DNA from: Alphaproteobacteria bacterium
GTDB lineage: Bacteria > Pseudomonadota > Alphaproteobacteria > Reyranellales > Reyranellaceae
Assembly: GCA_016869975.1 (NCBI GenBank)
Contig: VGCZ01000023.1
Location: 22,428-86,427 of the forward strand
DNA: 64,000 nt
Direction: 5' to 3'
The position numbers were made by a program, and so were the translations under genes. A model generated the notes under the pieces. The model was given only the letters and a program-made list of their open reading frames with translations. It did no database searches and had not been told where the DNA came from. Below, one piece after another: positions 46,724 through 54,774 of the stretch; positions within the stretch are counted from its first letter, which is position 1; the number at the start of each line of letters is the position of its first letter.

Positions 46724-47124
46724 TCGTCCTCGACGTGGGTCTCGATCTCGATGCGGTACTGGCTGAGCGCGTCGTCGACGGTCGACCAGGCCTTGCCCTG
46801 CCAGACCTTCTGAGCCTCGGCCTGCGTCCTGAACGGGCCGATGCGCTCCAGGCGCTTGCCCGCCGCCGGCTTGGTGAAGGTCGTGTCGGCGTATTCGCCG
46901 CCGACCACCCAGTACAGCGTCTCGGCCTCGGTGCCGACATCCTCGGTCACCAGCACATAGCGCGTCTGGGCGCTGTCGACGGTCGACCAGGCGCGGCCCG
47001 ACCACGCCTTATGCGCGTCGTTGTAACTATCGAACGGACCCAGCCGCTCCTCGGTCTTGCCCGGCGCCAGCCTGCTGAAGCTCGTATCGGCGTATTCGCC
47101 ACCAACCACCCAATAGCGTTTCAT
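46720..47124 (-). CDS. DUF4170 protein with an internal tandem duplication
   Basis: 134 residues. Two copies of the DUF4170 unit: RYWVVGGEYADTSFSRLAPG...GRAWSTVDSAQTRYVL and LYWVVGGEYADTTFTKPAAG...GKAWSTVDDALSQYRI, at about residues 3-59 and 70-126. The family, to my knowledge, is usually a single short domain in Alphaproteobacteria. No signal peptide. It is 8 nt downstream of the TPR gene, and its stop overlaps the next gene's TTG start. Confidence 0.82.
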   Translation of the reverse strand: MKRYWVVGGEYADTSFSRLAPGKTEERLGPFDSYNDAHKAWSGRAWSTVDSAQTRYVLVTEDVGTEAETLYWVVGGEYADTTFTKPAAGKRLERIGPFRTQAEAQKVWQGKAWSTVDDALSQYRIEIETHVEDD

Positions 47125-47132
47125 ACGTCGCC

Positions 47133-47870
47133 CTAACCCACCTTGCTGCGCGCCAGCTCGAACCACGCGCGATCCTCTGGCAGCAGGCTCTGCCGCCACT
47201 GGTCCTGCGTGCGCACCAGCTCGGCGAACAGATTGCGCGCCCGCGCGACCTGACCATTGGCCTCCAGCATCAAAGCGAAACGCGCCTTGGCTTCGGGCCC
47301 CGGATAGGTCGGCACCAGCGCCTCGTATTCCTCGGTCGCCTTGCCGATCTCGCCCAGCGACTCCAGGGTGCGGGCGTATAGCAGATGGCCAGTGCGCGAG
47401 ACATGGCCGGGATCGTGCTCCTGCACGAGCTCCAGCGAGCGGCGCGCGGCGGCGAAGTCGCCGGCCTCGAACTCCGCCCGTGCCCGGCCGATCAGCATCG
47501 CCGGATCGAACTCGTACATGCCGGTCATGATCTGCGCGTAGAGCAGGCGCGCCGCCGCGTGGTTGCCGCGCGCGACCTGCTCCTCGGCCAGCTCCAGCCC
47601 CGCCTTGGGCGTGCCGGTGCGATCCCACTCCAGTTGGCGCTCACGCAACGACCGGTCGGGATCGATGGCCCGGATCAGCCCGGCCTCGACCTTCCGTCCC
47701 GTGCGCGTGCCGCGAGACGAGGGCAACAGCACCATGAAGAGATAGCAGACCGAACCGATCCCCGGTGCCAGCACCAGGATGTAGATCCAGTAATTGGCAC
47801 GGCCGGTGCGGATCGCGTGCACGATGCAGAGGATATTGAGCGCGTAGCTCAGGCCGAGCAGGATCGGCAT
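47133..47870 (-). CDS. Membrane TPR-repeat protein
   Basis: 245 residues. Two N-terminal transmembrane helices (LLGLSYALNILCIVHAI, YWIYILVLAPGIGSVCYLFMV) resemble a PLD-nuclease-N-like membrane hairpin. The rest is a row of TPR-type helical pairs (LELAEEQVARGNHAAARLLYAQI, ARAEFEAGDFAAARRSLELV, YARTLESLGEIGKATEEYEAL, read in parts). It is probably a scaffold. It heads the TPR / DUF4170 / oxygenase-like operon. Confidence 0.78.
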   Translation of the reverse strand: MPILLGLSYALNILCIVHAIRTGRANYWIYILVLAPGIGSVCYLFMVLLPSSRGTRTGRKVEAGLIRAIDPDRSLRERQLEWDRTGTPKAGLELAEEQVARGNHAAARLLYAQIMTGMYEFDPAMLIGRARAEFEAGDFAAARRSLELVQEHDPGHVSRTGHLLYARTLESLGEIGKATEEYEALVPTYPGPEAKARFALMLEANGQVARARNLFAELVRTQDQWRQSLLPEDRAWFELARSKVG

Positions 47871-47922
47871 AGACCAACCTCGTCACGTGGCGCCGGGGAC
47901 AGTATAGCACGCGGCGGTGCTT

Positions 47923-47956
47923 TTCCCTTCTCGCCGCCTGCGCGGGGAGAAGGGAA
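47923..47956. repeat. REP-like hairpin in the TPR/ubiD divergent gap
   Basis: TTCCCTTCTCGCCGC and GCGGGGAGAAGGGAA form a 15-bp stem with one mismatch and a CTGC loop. It is in the divergent gap between the TPR gene and ubiD, so it is not a terminator for either. It resembles common dispersed intergenic palindromes. Confidence 0.55.
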
Positions 47957-48030
47957 GAATGCATATGTGTTGGCACACCCGGCGGACCTCTCGGCTATAA
48001 CCGGTCCGTCACACAGGCCGGACCCCGACC

Positions 48031-49545
48031 ATGCCCTACGCCTCGCTTCGCGACTTCATCGCCCGCCTCGAGCGGGAGGGCCGCCTGGTGCGCGTGAAGG
48101 CGCCGGTGTCGCCGAAGCTGGAGATGACCGAGATCCATCGTCGGCTGCTGGCCCAGAAAGGCCCGGCGGTGCTGTTCGAGAACGCCGTGCGTGACGACGG
48201 CTCGCGCTACGACATGCCGGTGCTGGTCAATCTCTTCGGCACGGTCGAGCGCGTCGCCTGGGGCATGGATCGCGAGCCGAATCAGCTCCGCGAAGTCGGC
48301 GAGACGCTCGCCTTCCTGCGTCAGCCCGAGCCGCCGGGTGGCTGGCGCGAGGCGCTCGACATGCTGCCGCTCTTGCGCACCGTGATGGCGATGAAGCCGC
48401 GCACCATCGGTGAGGGCATCCTTGGCGGCACGGCGGCTTGCCAGGAGATCGTGCTCAAGGGTGACGACATCGACCTGTCGCGCCTGCCGGTGCAGACCTG
48501 CTGGCCGGGCGAGCCGGCGCCCTTGATCACCTGGCCTCTGGTGGTGACGCAGGGACCCAATCCGAAAGGCGATCGCCAGGACAGCTTCAACCTCGGCATC
48601 TATCGCATGCAGGTGCTGAACAAACACCAGACCCTGATGCGCTGGCTCAAGCATCGCGGCGGCGCGCAGCACCATGCGCGCTGGCAGAAGGCGGGCAAGC
48701 GCGAGCCGCTGCCGGCGGCCGTGGTGATCGGCGCCGATCCCGGCACCATCCTCGCCGCCGTCACGCCCGTGCCCGACACCTTGTCGGAGTACCAGTTCGC
48801 CGGCCTGCTGCGCGGGCGGAAGGTCGATCTGGTGAACTGCAAGACCGTGCCGCTGAAAGTACCGGCCGAGGCCGAGATCGTGCTCGAGGGCCATGTCAGC
48901 CTCGACGAGTATGGCGACGAGGGTCCCTACGGCGATCACACCGGCTACTACAACAGCGTCGAGAAGTTTCCGGTGTTCACCATCAGCGCCATGACGATGC
49001 GGCGCGATCCGATCTATCTCTCGACCTTCACTGGCCGGCCGCCCGACGAACCGAGCGTGCTGGGCGAGGCGCTCAACGAGGTGTTCATCCCGTTGCTGCG
49101 GCAACAGTTTCCCGAGATCGTCGATTTCTGGTTGCCGCCCGAGGGCTGCTCCTACCGCATCGCCGTGGTGTCGATGAAGAAGGCCTACGCCGGCCACGCC
49201 AAGCGCGTGATGATGGGCGTGTGGAGCTATCTCAGGCAGTTCATGTACACCAAGTGGGTGATCGTCGTGGACGACGACATCGACGCGCGCGACTGGAAGG
49301 ACGTGATGTGGGCGATCAGTACGCGGATGGATCCCGCGCGCGACATCACCACGGTCGAGAGCACGCCGATCGATTACCTCGACTTCGCCAGTCCGGTGTC
49401 GGGGCTGGGCAGCAAGATCGGGCTCGACGCAACGAACAAGTGGCCCGGCGAGACCAACCGCGAATGGGGCACCAAGATCGCGATGGATGAGGCGGTGGTG
49501 AAGCGCGTCGACGAGCTGTGGGCGACGCTGGGACTGCTGGGATGA
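48031..49545 (+). CDS. ubiD: UbiD family decarboxylase (3-octaprenyl-4-hydroxybenzoate carboxy-lyase)
   Basis: 504 residues. UbiD signatures: [31 protein letters not shown], the [21 protein letters not shown] segment (read in parts), [12 protein letters not shown] and the [17 protein letters not shown] active-site loop with the DARD and preceding Asp/Glu residues. It uses prenylated FMN to decarboxylate 3-polyprenyl-4-hydroxybenzoate in ubiquinone synthesis. It is far from ubiA but consistent with that pathway. Its stop overlaps the next ATG by 4 nt. Confidence 0.95.
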   Translation: MPYASLRDFIARLEREGRLVRVKAPVSPKLEMTEIHRRLLAQKGPAVLFENAVRDDGSRYDMPVLVNLFGTVERVAWGMDREPNQLREVGETLAFLRQPEPPGGWREALDMLPLLRTVMAMKPRTIGEGILGGTAACQEIVLKGDDIDLSRLPVQTCWPGEPAPLITWPLVVTQGPNPKGDRQDSFNLGIYRMQVLNKHQTLMRWLKHRGGAQHHARWQKAGKREPLPAAVVIGADPGTILAAVTPVPDTLSEYQFAGLLRGRKVDLVNCKTVPLKVPAEAEIVLEGHVSLDEYGDEGPYGDHTGYYNSVEKFPVFTISAMTMRRDPIYLSTFTGRPPDEPSVLGEALNEVFIPLLRQQFPEIVDFWLPPEGCSYRIAVVSMKKAYAGHAKRVMMGVWSYLRQFMYTKWVIVVDDDIDARDWKDVMWAISTRMDPARDITTVESTPIDYLDFASPVSGLGSKIGLDATNKWPGETNREWGTKIAMDEAVVKRVDELWATLGLLG

Positions 49546-50039
49546 TGCTTTCGTCGGTCTACTGGATCGACAAGCCAGGCCCCGGCCGTCTCGCGATCAT
49601 GGCGCGGCCGCGCGCCAGCGAACGGCTCGAAGACGAGATCGCGGGGTGGTGAAGCCAGGTCATCGACGTCGTCGTCAGCCTGCTCGAGCGCGACGAGGTC
49701 GCCGAACTTGGTCTGCGCGTGGAGGCTGAATTGTGTGCGGCACACGAGATGGAGTTCATCTCGTTCGCAATTCCCGATCGCGGCCTGCCCGCGTCCGTGC
49801 GCCAGATCAGGGCGATGGCGCGGCGCCTCGCCGGTATGCTCGGCGACGGCAAATCGGTCGCCGTGCATTGTCGGGCGGGTATCGGTCGGTCGGCCGTTGT
49901 CGCTGCGTGCGCGATGATCTGCGCCGGCATGACGCCACAAGTCGCGCTCGAAAGAATCGCGAAAGCACGTGGCACCGCGGTGTCCGATACCGACGCGCAA
50001 CGCGATTGGGTTATCGCCTTTCGGAATACCGATGAGTGA
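49542..50039 (+). pseudogene. Dual-specificity / tyrosine phosphatase gene interrupted by an in-frame TGA
   Basis: About 165 codons from the ATG overlapping the ubiD stop. Codon 37 is TGA (49650-49652), directly after GW and before SQVIDVVVSLLE. The frame is otherwise open to 50039. The C-terminal half has the Cys-phosphatase loop VHCRAGIGRSAVVAAC (HCX5R with Cys and Arg present), FAIPDRGLP and DTDAQRDWV. The N-terminal half has YWIDKPGPGRLAIMARP. A simple nonsense change is the likeliest cause; readthrough or restart from a downstream ATG (49719) is possible. Confidence 0.75.
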
Positions 50040-50057
50040 GGCGAGGTACGCGCGCGG

Positions 50058-50687
50058 CTAAAGCGGGTACTTGATGAACGGATACTTGTCGATGTCGAGC
50101 CAGCCGCACAGGCGGCGCATCGGCTTGCCCCCCTTTCCGTCGGTCTCGCCGGTCAGCCAGCCAATGGCCGGATTGAAGGTACGCTCGCAATACCGGGCGC
50201 ATTCCACGTTGCCGTTGGGTTGGCCCGCGTCGGCGGTCTTCCACAACGTGCCCCGCGCGCTGACGATGACGCCGACATGCTCGACCTTGGCGGGGCGCCC
50301 CTTGGTCTTGGTGGAGAGACAGATGCAATTGGTCTTGTGCGCGCCGTCTTCGCCGCTGCAGAGCATGTAGAGGTCGCCCGGCTTGGGACGGATCGCGTCT
50401 TTGGCGGACAAACGCGACAGGTCGTGATGGACCCAGGCGTTCTGCATCATCGCAGCGTCGCGCAGGCTGGCGAGGCCTGACCCGAGGATGCCTTGCGCCT
50501 TGCACTTGTCCGTCACGCCGAGCTGACTGGCGACGTGCGACGGCAGCCCGCCGCAGGTCGTATAGCCCGCTCCCGGTTTCCAATTGGCGTCGATGCGCTT
50601 GAACTTAGCGTCGCCGTAGGTGCTGGGCACGACCTGCGGCACAATGATGCCGAGGACATGTCGTCGGCGGGCGCTCAGCTCTGACAT
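50058..50687 (-). CDS. Putative NlpC/P60- or CHAP-like cysteine peptidase
   Basis: 209 residues from the ATG at 50687, which has GGGGAG about 9 nt upstream; an ATG at 50711 is also possible. The pattern Cys (GYTTCGGLPSHVASQLG) ... RPKPGDLYMLC ... His (VEHVGVIVSARG) is the order of the catalytic Cys, PGDL turn and catalytic His in NlpC/P60 and CHAP peptidoglycan hydrolases. Sequence divergence is large and no signal peptide is seen, so this is an inference. Eleven Cys residues overall is unusual. Confidence 0.5.
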   Translation of the reverse strand: MSELSARRRHVLGIIVPQVVPSTYGDAKFKRIDANWKPGAGYTTCGGLPSHVASQLGVTDKCKAQGILGSGLASLRDAAMMQNAWVHHDLSRLSAKDAIRPKPGDLYMLCSGEDGAHKTNCICLSTKTKGRPAKVEHVGVIVSARGTLWKTADAGQPNGNVECARYCERTFNPAIGWLTGETDGKGGKPMRRLCGWLDIDKYPFIKYPL

Positions 50688-50803
50688 CGCCTTGTCTCCC
50701 CTCTTCGCCATCCAGTAGCGAAGAAATGAGTATGCGCTCGATTAAAGGAATGTCCAGCGGATCGCCCCGGCATGACACGTCGCGTGCGGTGACGGCGGCG
50801 CTG

Positions 50804-50822
50804 ATGTAAGAGTTGTTAACAT
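50804..50822. promoter_or_regulatory. TetR operator O1 overlapping the tetR start
   Basis: The 19-nt site ATGTAAGAGTTGTTAACAT overlaps the first two bases of the tetR ATG. It shares both ends (ATGTAA and GTTAACAT) with the site at 51469-51487 in front of the next gene. It is an imperfect inverted repeat, as expected for a TetR dimer, and fits autorepression. Confidence 0.65.
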
Positions 50823-51447
50823 GAGCTGGAAAGACCGCGAGCGCGGCTATCACCACGGCAATCTGCGCCAGGCGCTGATCGAGGCGGCACGCGCGTTGAT
50901 CGGCGAGAAGGGCCCGGCCGGGTTCACCTTCGCCGAAGCGGCGCGCGCGGCGGGCGTCAGCGCGGCGGCGCCCTACCGGCATTTCCGCGACCGCGATGCG
51001 CTGATGGCCGATGTCGCCGCGCAGGGGTTCGAGCGCTTCGAGGCGGCGCTGGCCAAGGCGTGGAACGAGGGCAAGCCCGAGCCGATGATCGCCTTCCACC
51101 ATCTCGGCCGCGCCTATCTGCACTTCGCCCGGACCGAGCATGCCTACTACTCGGCGATGTTCGAGTCGGGCCTGTCGCCCGACGCCACGCCGGAGCTGCG
51201 CGCCGCCAGCGACCGCGCCTTCGGCGTGCTGCGCGGCGCGGCCGAGACCTTGTGCGCGCAGCTACCGGCGGGCAAGCGGCCGCCGGTGCTGATGGTCAGC
51301 CTGCATATCTGGGCCATTTCCCATGGCGTGGCCTCGCTGTTTGGCCGGGGCGACTCCGGGCGGCGCAAGTTGCCGATGGACGCCGACGAACTGCTGGAGT
51401 CGGCGGTGCTGGTCTATTTGAACGGTTTGGGCCTGGGCAGGGCTTGA
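50821..51447 (+). CDS. TetR/AcrR family transcriptional regulator with WHG-type C-terminal domain
   Basis: 208 residues. The N-terminal HTH shows GYHHGNLRQALIEAARALI, then GFTFAEAARAAGVSAAAPYRHFRDRDALM (read in parts), the recognition-helix signature of TetR. The C-terminal domain (YLHFARTEHAYYSAMFESGL, HIWAISHGVASLFG) is of the TetR_C_33/WHG type, which binds an unknown ligand. Matching palindromes overlap its start and precede the DUF2852 gene, so it probably represses itself and that gene. Confidence 0.93.
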   Translation: MSWKDRERGYHHGNLRQALIEAARALIGEKGPAGFTFAEAARAAGVSAAAPYRHFRDRDALMADVAAQGFERFEAALAKAWNEGKPEPMIAFHHLGRAYLHFARTEHAYYSAMFESGLSPDATPELRAASDRAFGVLRGAAETLCAQLPAGKRPPVLMVSLHIWAISHGVASLFGRGDSGRRKLPMDADELLESAVLVYLNGLGLGRA

Positions 51448-51493
51448 CATCCCCAGCCGGCCACCCCAATGTAAATGTCGTTAACATTAACAT
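51444..51493 (+). promoter_or_regulatory. Promoter and TetR operator O2 for the DUF2852 gene
   Basis: TTGACA (51444-51449) could be a -35 element. About 19 bp later lies a near-perfect 25-bp palindrome (51469-51493): ATGTAAATGT and ACATTAACAT match in 9 of 10 positions, with a 5-nt centre. It would cover the -10 region and early transcript, so binding would block transcription. The site shares its outer bases with O1 at 50804-50822. Confidence 0.65.
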
Positions 51494-51504
51494 GGAGAGC
51501 CTCG

Positions 51505-51942
51505 ATGGGCTTGGTGCAGAAACTCGACGATTGGGGCAAGCCCGCCTGGATCGCCCTGATGGTCGCCGGCTTCGTCCTGTTCTGGCCGATCGGGCTGGCC
51601 ATTCTCTTCTACATGAAAGGAAGCGGACGCATGGGTTGCTGGAAGCACGGCCGCGCCGGCCAATGGCACATGCCCGAGGGCATGCGCCCGAAGGATCACT
51701 ACAGGGCGTGGAAGCGCAGCTGGGGTGCCTACCAGTCGAGCGGCAACGTCGCCTTCGACGAGTATCGCGAGGAGACGCTGCGCCGCCTTGAGGAGGACCA
51801 GCGCGAGTTCCGCGACTTCCTCGACAAGCTGCGCGCCGCCAAGGACAAGGCCGAGTTCGACCAGTTCATGGCCGACCGCCGCGCCCGCCCCAGCGAGCCG
51901 CCGCAAGCGCCACAGTCGCCGCCGCCCGCGCCGCAGGCCTGA
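51505..51942 (+). CDS. DUF2852 family membrane protein
   Basis: 145 residues. One N-terminal transmembrane helix (WIALMVAGFVLFWPIGLAIL) followed by a charged helical region (EYREETLRRLEEDQREFRDF, AKDKAEFDQFMADRRA) typical of DUF2852, and a Pro-rich end. Function unknown. GGAGAG 5 nt before the ATG supports 51505; the longer in-frame start at 51475 lies inside the operator. Probably regulated by the adjacent TetR protein. Confidence 0.85.
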   Translation: MGLVQKLDDWGKPAWIALMVAGFVLFWPIGLAILFYMKGSGRMGCWKHGRAGQWHMPEGMRPKDHYRAWKRSWGAYQSSGNVAFDEYREETLRRLEEDQREFRDFLDKLRAAKDKAEFDQFMADRRARPSEPPQAPQSPPPAPQA

Positions 51943-51952
51943 GGCGCCGCCC

Positions 51953-52360
51953 CTACTCCTCCAAAAGCGACGCCGGCTGATAGCCGGCGTCGTCGCATTT
52001 GAGCAGTCGCACGAACAGCTGGTCGACCACGAAGGCGACATCCCAGGAGGCGATGCCAAGGACATCGAACGTCGCGAAGTTGCCGGCCTCCCATTCGATC
52101 AACGGCACCTTCAACGTGCCGAAGACACCCAGCGTCCCCAGCCGCTTCGCCGGGTCATCCTCGGGCGGATACAGCGTGTTGAGCGAGCCGCCCTCGATCA
52201 CCTGAACCCAGACCTCCTCGCCCGCGAGGTTGGTCGTCGTGATGGTGCAGATCGCATCGCCGCCGGAGCGCGCGAGCAGGTCGCGCACCGCGGGCTCCAT
52301 GATCAAACGCTGGCGCTCGCCCATTCCCGCCTCCCTGGACACCTGGGCGCTATCGTACAT
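51953..52360 (-). CDS. Hypothetical protein
   Basis: 135 residues, no signal peptide, acidic C-terminus. DLLARSGGDAICTITTTNLAGEEVWVQVIEGG and DVAFVVDQLFVRLLKCDD (read in parts) suggest a compact alpha/beta domain. I do not recognise the family. ATG at 52360; 52324 (MGERQRL) is an alternative. Its 3' end contains a perfect 11-bp stem (51968-51978 with 51982-51992) that may terminate the convergent DUF2852 transcript. Confidence 0.6.
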   Translation of the reverse strand: MYDSAQVSREAGMGERQRLIMEPAVRDLLARSGGDAICTITTTNLAGEEVWVQVIEGGSLNTLYPPEDDPAKRLGTLGVFGTLKVPLIEWEAGNFATFDVLGIASWDVAFVVDQLFVRLLKCDDAGYQPASLLEE

Positions 52361-52549
52361 GGTTCGTCGCCTGTCTTCGGCCCCCCTCCTGGCGACAGAA
52401 AAAACGCGCGATATCTCCGCCGTAGGGGCAAGCGAAAGCCCTGTGCCATATGCAACGGATGCTCGGATAGCGCCGCCGTAGCCGCGGAAATAGGAGGCCC
52501 CGGCGCTCGGCGGTATCTTGCGCCCATTATCTCGATCGGAGACCTCGCC

Positions 52550-53230
52550 ATGGCCCGCGACCGCACGCTGCCCACCGATTTCTGGACCTGGGAAGCCGTC
52601 ATCGACTGCTCGATGATGGCTCGCCTCTTGTTCCTTGGCCTGTGGAACTTCGCCGACGATCACGGCGTGCAGCCGTTGCGCCCGCGCACCATCCGCATGC
52701 AAGTGTTCCCCGGCGACGCGATCGACGAAGAGACGGTGCGCGCGCTGATCGAGGAGTTGGTGGCGCGCCGGCTGGTGCGCATCTTCGCGGTCGAGGGGCA
52801 GGAGTATCTCTCGGTGATCCACTGGGAGCAGGTGCAGCGGGTGGGCCGCAGGGCTCGCCACCGCTATCCGCCCGATCCCCCCAAGGCCGTGCCGCTCGAG
52901 CCGGCGTCGCCGCCCGACACCGCCAAGTCCGCGACCGACAGCGTCAGGGTGTCGTCGCGCTGGCGCGAAGCGATCCGCCGGCGCCTGGAGAAGTCTTGGC
53001 CGGGCGGCCCGCCATCCGACATCGAACGCTGGATGGCGCGCTGGCTGATGGAAGGCCATACCCTGGAACGGGACGTGCTGCCGGCGATCGACGCGGTCTG
53101 CCAGGCCGCCGCCGACGGCAACCTGCTGGCTGACTTGTCGGCGGTGTCGGCTCATCTGGCGACCCGTTCCCTTGCCCGCAAGGGCACGGACGACGCCACC
53201 CCGAACGGCTCAGGCCTCGAGCGTTGCTGA
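52550..53230 (+). CDS. Phage-replication-protein-like (lambda O / replisome-organiser type) hypothetical protein
   Basis: 226 residues. The N-terminal winged-helix-like segment CSMMARLLFLGLWNFADDHG, followed by RTIRMQVFPGDAIDEETVRALIEELV (read in parts) and QEYLSVIHWEQVQRVGR, is the pattern of phage O-like and DnaD-type replisome organisers. The C-terminal half is a helical region ending SLARKGTDDATPNGS. No other phage gene is nearby. GGAG lies before the ATG. Possibly a phage remnant adopted by the chromosome. Confidence 0.6.
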   Translation: MARDRTLPTDFWTWEAVIDCSMMARLLFLGLWNFADDHGVQPLRPRTIRMQVFPGDAIDEETVRALIEELVARRLVRIFAVEGQEYLSVIHWEQVQRVGRRARHRYPPDPPKAVPLEPASPPDTAKSATDSVRVSSRWREAIRRRLEKSWPGGPPSDIERWMARWLMEGHTLERDVLPAIDAVCQAAADGNLLADLSAVSAHLATRSLARKGTDDATPNGSGLERC

Positions 53231-53429
53231 CCTTTCCCGAAAGGCCGGGCCGTCGCACATAGCCTCGGCCTCGGCTCAGTGCCTGGCGCCCGCGCCTGGA
53301 ACAACAAGAGCCTCCGCACGGCCAATTGTGGCGATCGTCGGGCATGCTCAAAAGTCGCGCACACGCCGCGCCCTTTTTTCTGCCCCAATCGCTTCCCACT
53401 CTGCGGCCTAGCGAGGAGGCGAACGCAAG

Positions 53430-53741
53430 ATGGCGAAAACTTCAGTGGCACTCGCTGCGGCTGGCGCTCTTGTCGTCGCGTTCGGGACCGCGGGTGCGGC
53501 GCAGGCCGGCGACAGGGGTGGTAAGCACTGGCGCTCAGGCCACCATCATTATCACCATCATCACCACCACCATCGCCACGTGCCGCCAGGCCACGTGCAT
53601 GTGTACCACCCTGCGCCTGTGTACTACGCGCCGGCGCCGGTCTACGTCGCGCCCCCGCCGATGTACTACGCGCCCGCACCGATCTACGCCGTGCCGAGCC
53701 GCCCGGTGATCTCGTTTGGCGCCGTCATCCCGCTGCGCTGA
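53430..53741 (+). CDS. His-rich small exported protein
   Basis: 103 residues. A signal peptide ends GAAQAG. The mature part starts with a His tract (HHHYHHHHHHHRH, residues 38-50) that could bind divalent metals, then a Tyr/Pro/Ala repeat (VYYAPAPVYVAPPPMYYAPAPIYAV read in parts). GAGGAGG upstream of the ATG indicates good expression. Similar His-rich YXAP-repeat small proteins occur in Alphaproteobacteria; function unproven. Confidence 0.75.
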   Translation: MAKTSVALAAAGALVVAFGTAGAAQAGDRGGKHWRSGHHHYHHHHHHHRHVPPGHVHVYHPAPVYYAPAPVYVAPPPMYYAPAPIYAVPSRPVISFGAVIPLR

Positions 53742-53755
53742 CCGCTGCTACCGCC

Positions 53756-54598
53756 TTAGTGTGAGAACAGCACAGGGATCGGCGACGACAGGATGAGGTG
53801 GCGGGTCAGCCCGCCAAAGATCATCTGACGCAGTCGGCTCTGCGTGTAGGCGCCCTTGACGATCATGTCGGCGCCAGAGGCCTGCGCGGCCTCGATGATC
53901 GTCGGTCCCGGAGCCTTGCTGCCAGCCGGCAAATGCCGCGCCGTCACCTTCAGGCCGCGTCGGCGCAACGACACCGCCAGATCGGCGCCGCTGGGCCCGT
54001 CGACCATGGCGCCATCGACGCTGATCACCTCGATGCTCTCCGCCCGGCGGAATAGCGGCATGGCCATCGCCACGCAGCGCGCCGTCTCGGTCGAGGCATT
54101 CCAGGCGATCACCATGTGCTTGCCGACGTTGGGGTGCTTGCCTGCCGGCACCATCAGCACCGGCCGGCCCGACTCGAACAGCGCGCCCTCGAACAGGCTT
54201 TCCGGCACCTTGGCCGGCCCGCCGGGCTGCGGCACGATGATCAGCTCGGCGGCGCGGCCGATCGAGCCGATCTCCAGCGGTGCCGCCTGTTTGAGTTCGC
54301 GCCACAGCGCCCCGTCCTGCGCCTCGGCCGACGCCGCCCGCGGCACGCCGGCCGCGTCCATGGCGCGGAAGAAGCCGGCGCGCAGCGTCTCGACGCGCTT
54401 GCGGTCCTCCTCGTCGTCGGCCATCGGCATGTCGAACGGCCCGCCCATGCCGACATCGGCCCAGGCGACGCTGACCGCGCGATAGGATGGCGGCTCGAGC
54501 CCGATCACGTGCGAGCTCATGTCGTGGGCGAGACTGGCGGCGACCTCGAAGGCCGACAGGTCATCGCCGCTCCAGGCCAAGGCGAGGATGGTGTTCAT
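53756..54598 (-). CDS. Universal stress protein (UspA family, tandem domain)
   Basis: 280 residues. It contains the UspA signature VLMVPAGKHPNVGKHMVIAW and AAQASGADMIVKGAYTQSRLRQMIFGGLTRHL (read in parts), where GAYTQSRLRQMIFGG fits the ATP-binding glycine-rich motif. The N-terminal half is a diverged second Usp unit. Usp proteins are cytoplasmic and linked to stress survival. No operon partner is evident. Confidence 0.88.
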   Translation of the reverse strand: MNTILALAWSGDDLSAFEVAASLAHDMSSHVIGLEPPSYRAVSVAWADVGMGGPFDMPMADDEEDRKRVETLRAGFFRAMDAAGVPRAASAEAQDGALWRELKQAAPLEIGSIGRAAELIIVPQPGGPAKVPESLFEGALFESGRPVLMVPAGKHPNVGKHMVIAWNASTETARCVAMAMPLFRRAESIEVISVDGAMVDGPSGADLAVSLRRRGLKVTARHLPAGSKAPGPTIIEAAQASGADMIVKGAYTQSRLRQMIFGGLTRHLILSSPIPVLFSH

Positions 54599-54774
54599 GA
54601 CGACGCCTCCTATGCCGCGCGTCGGCGGCCTTTCGAACTCCCTGCGAGCGTCCCGGACTTGGCGCCGGCTTCGCCCACCACCACACTACGCCCGTCGTGC
54701 CGGGCGTCAATTCGCCCGCCGAGGCGGCGGCGGCAGGGCGGCGCGACCGCCCGTGCCCGTGTCGCCGGGCGCCG

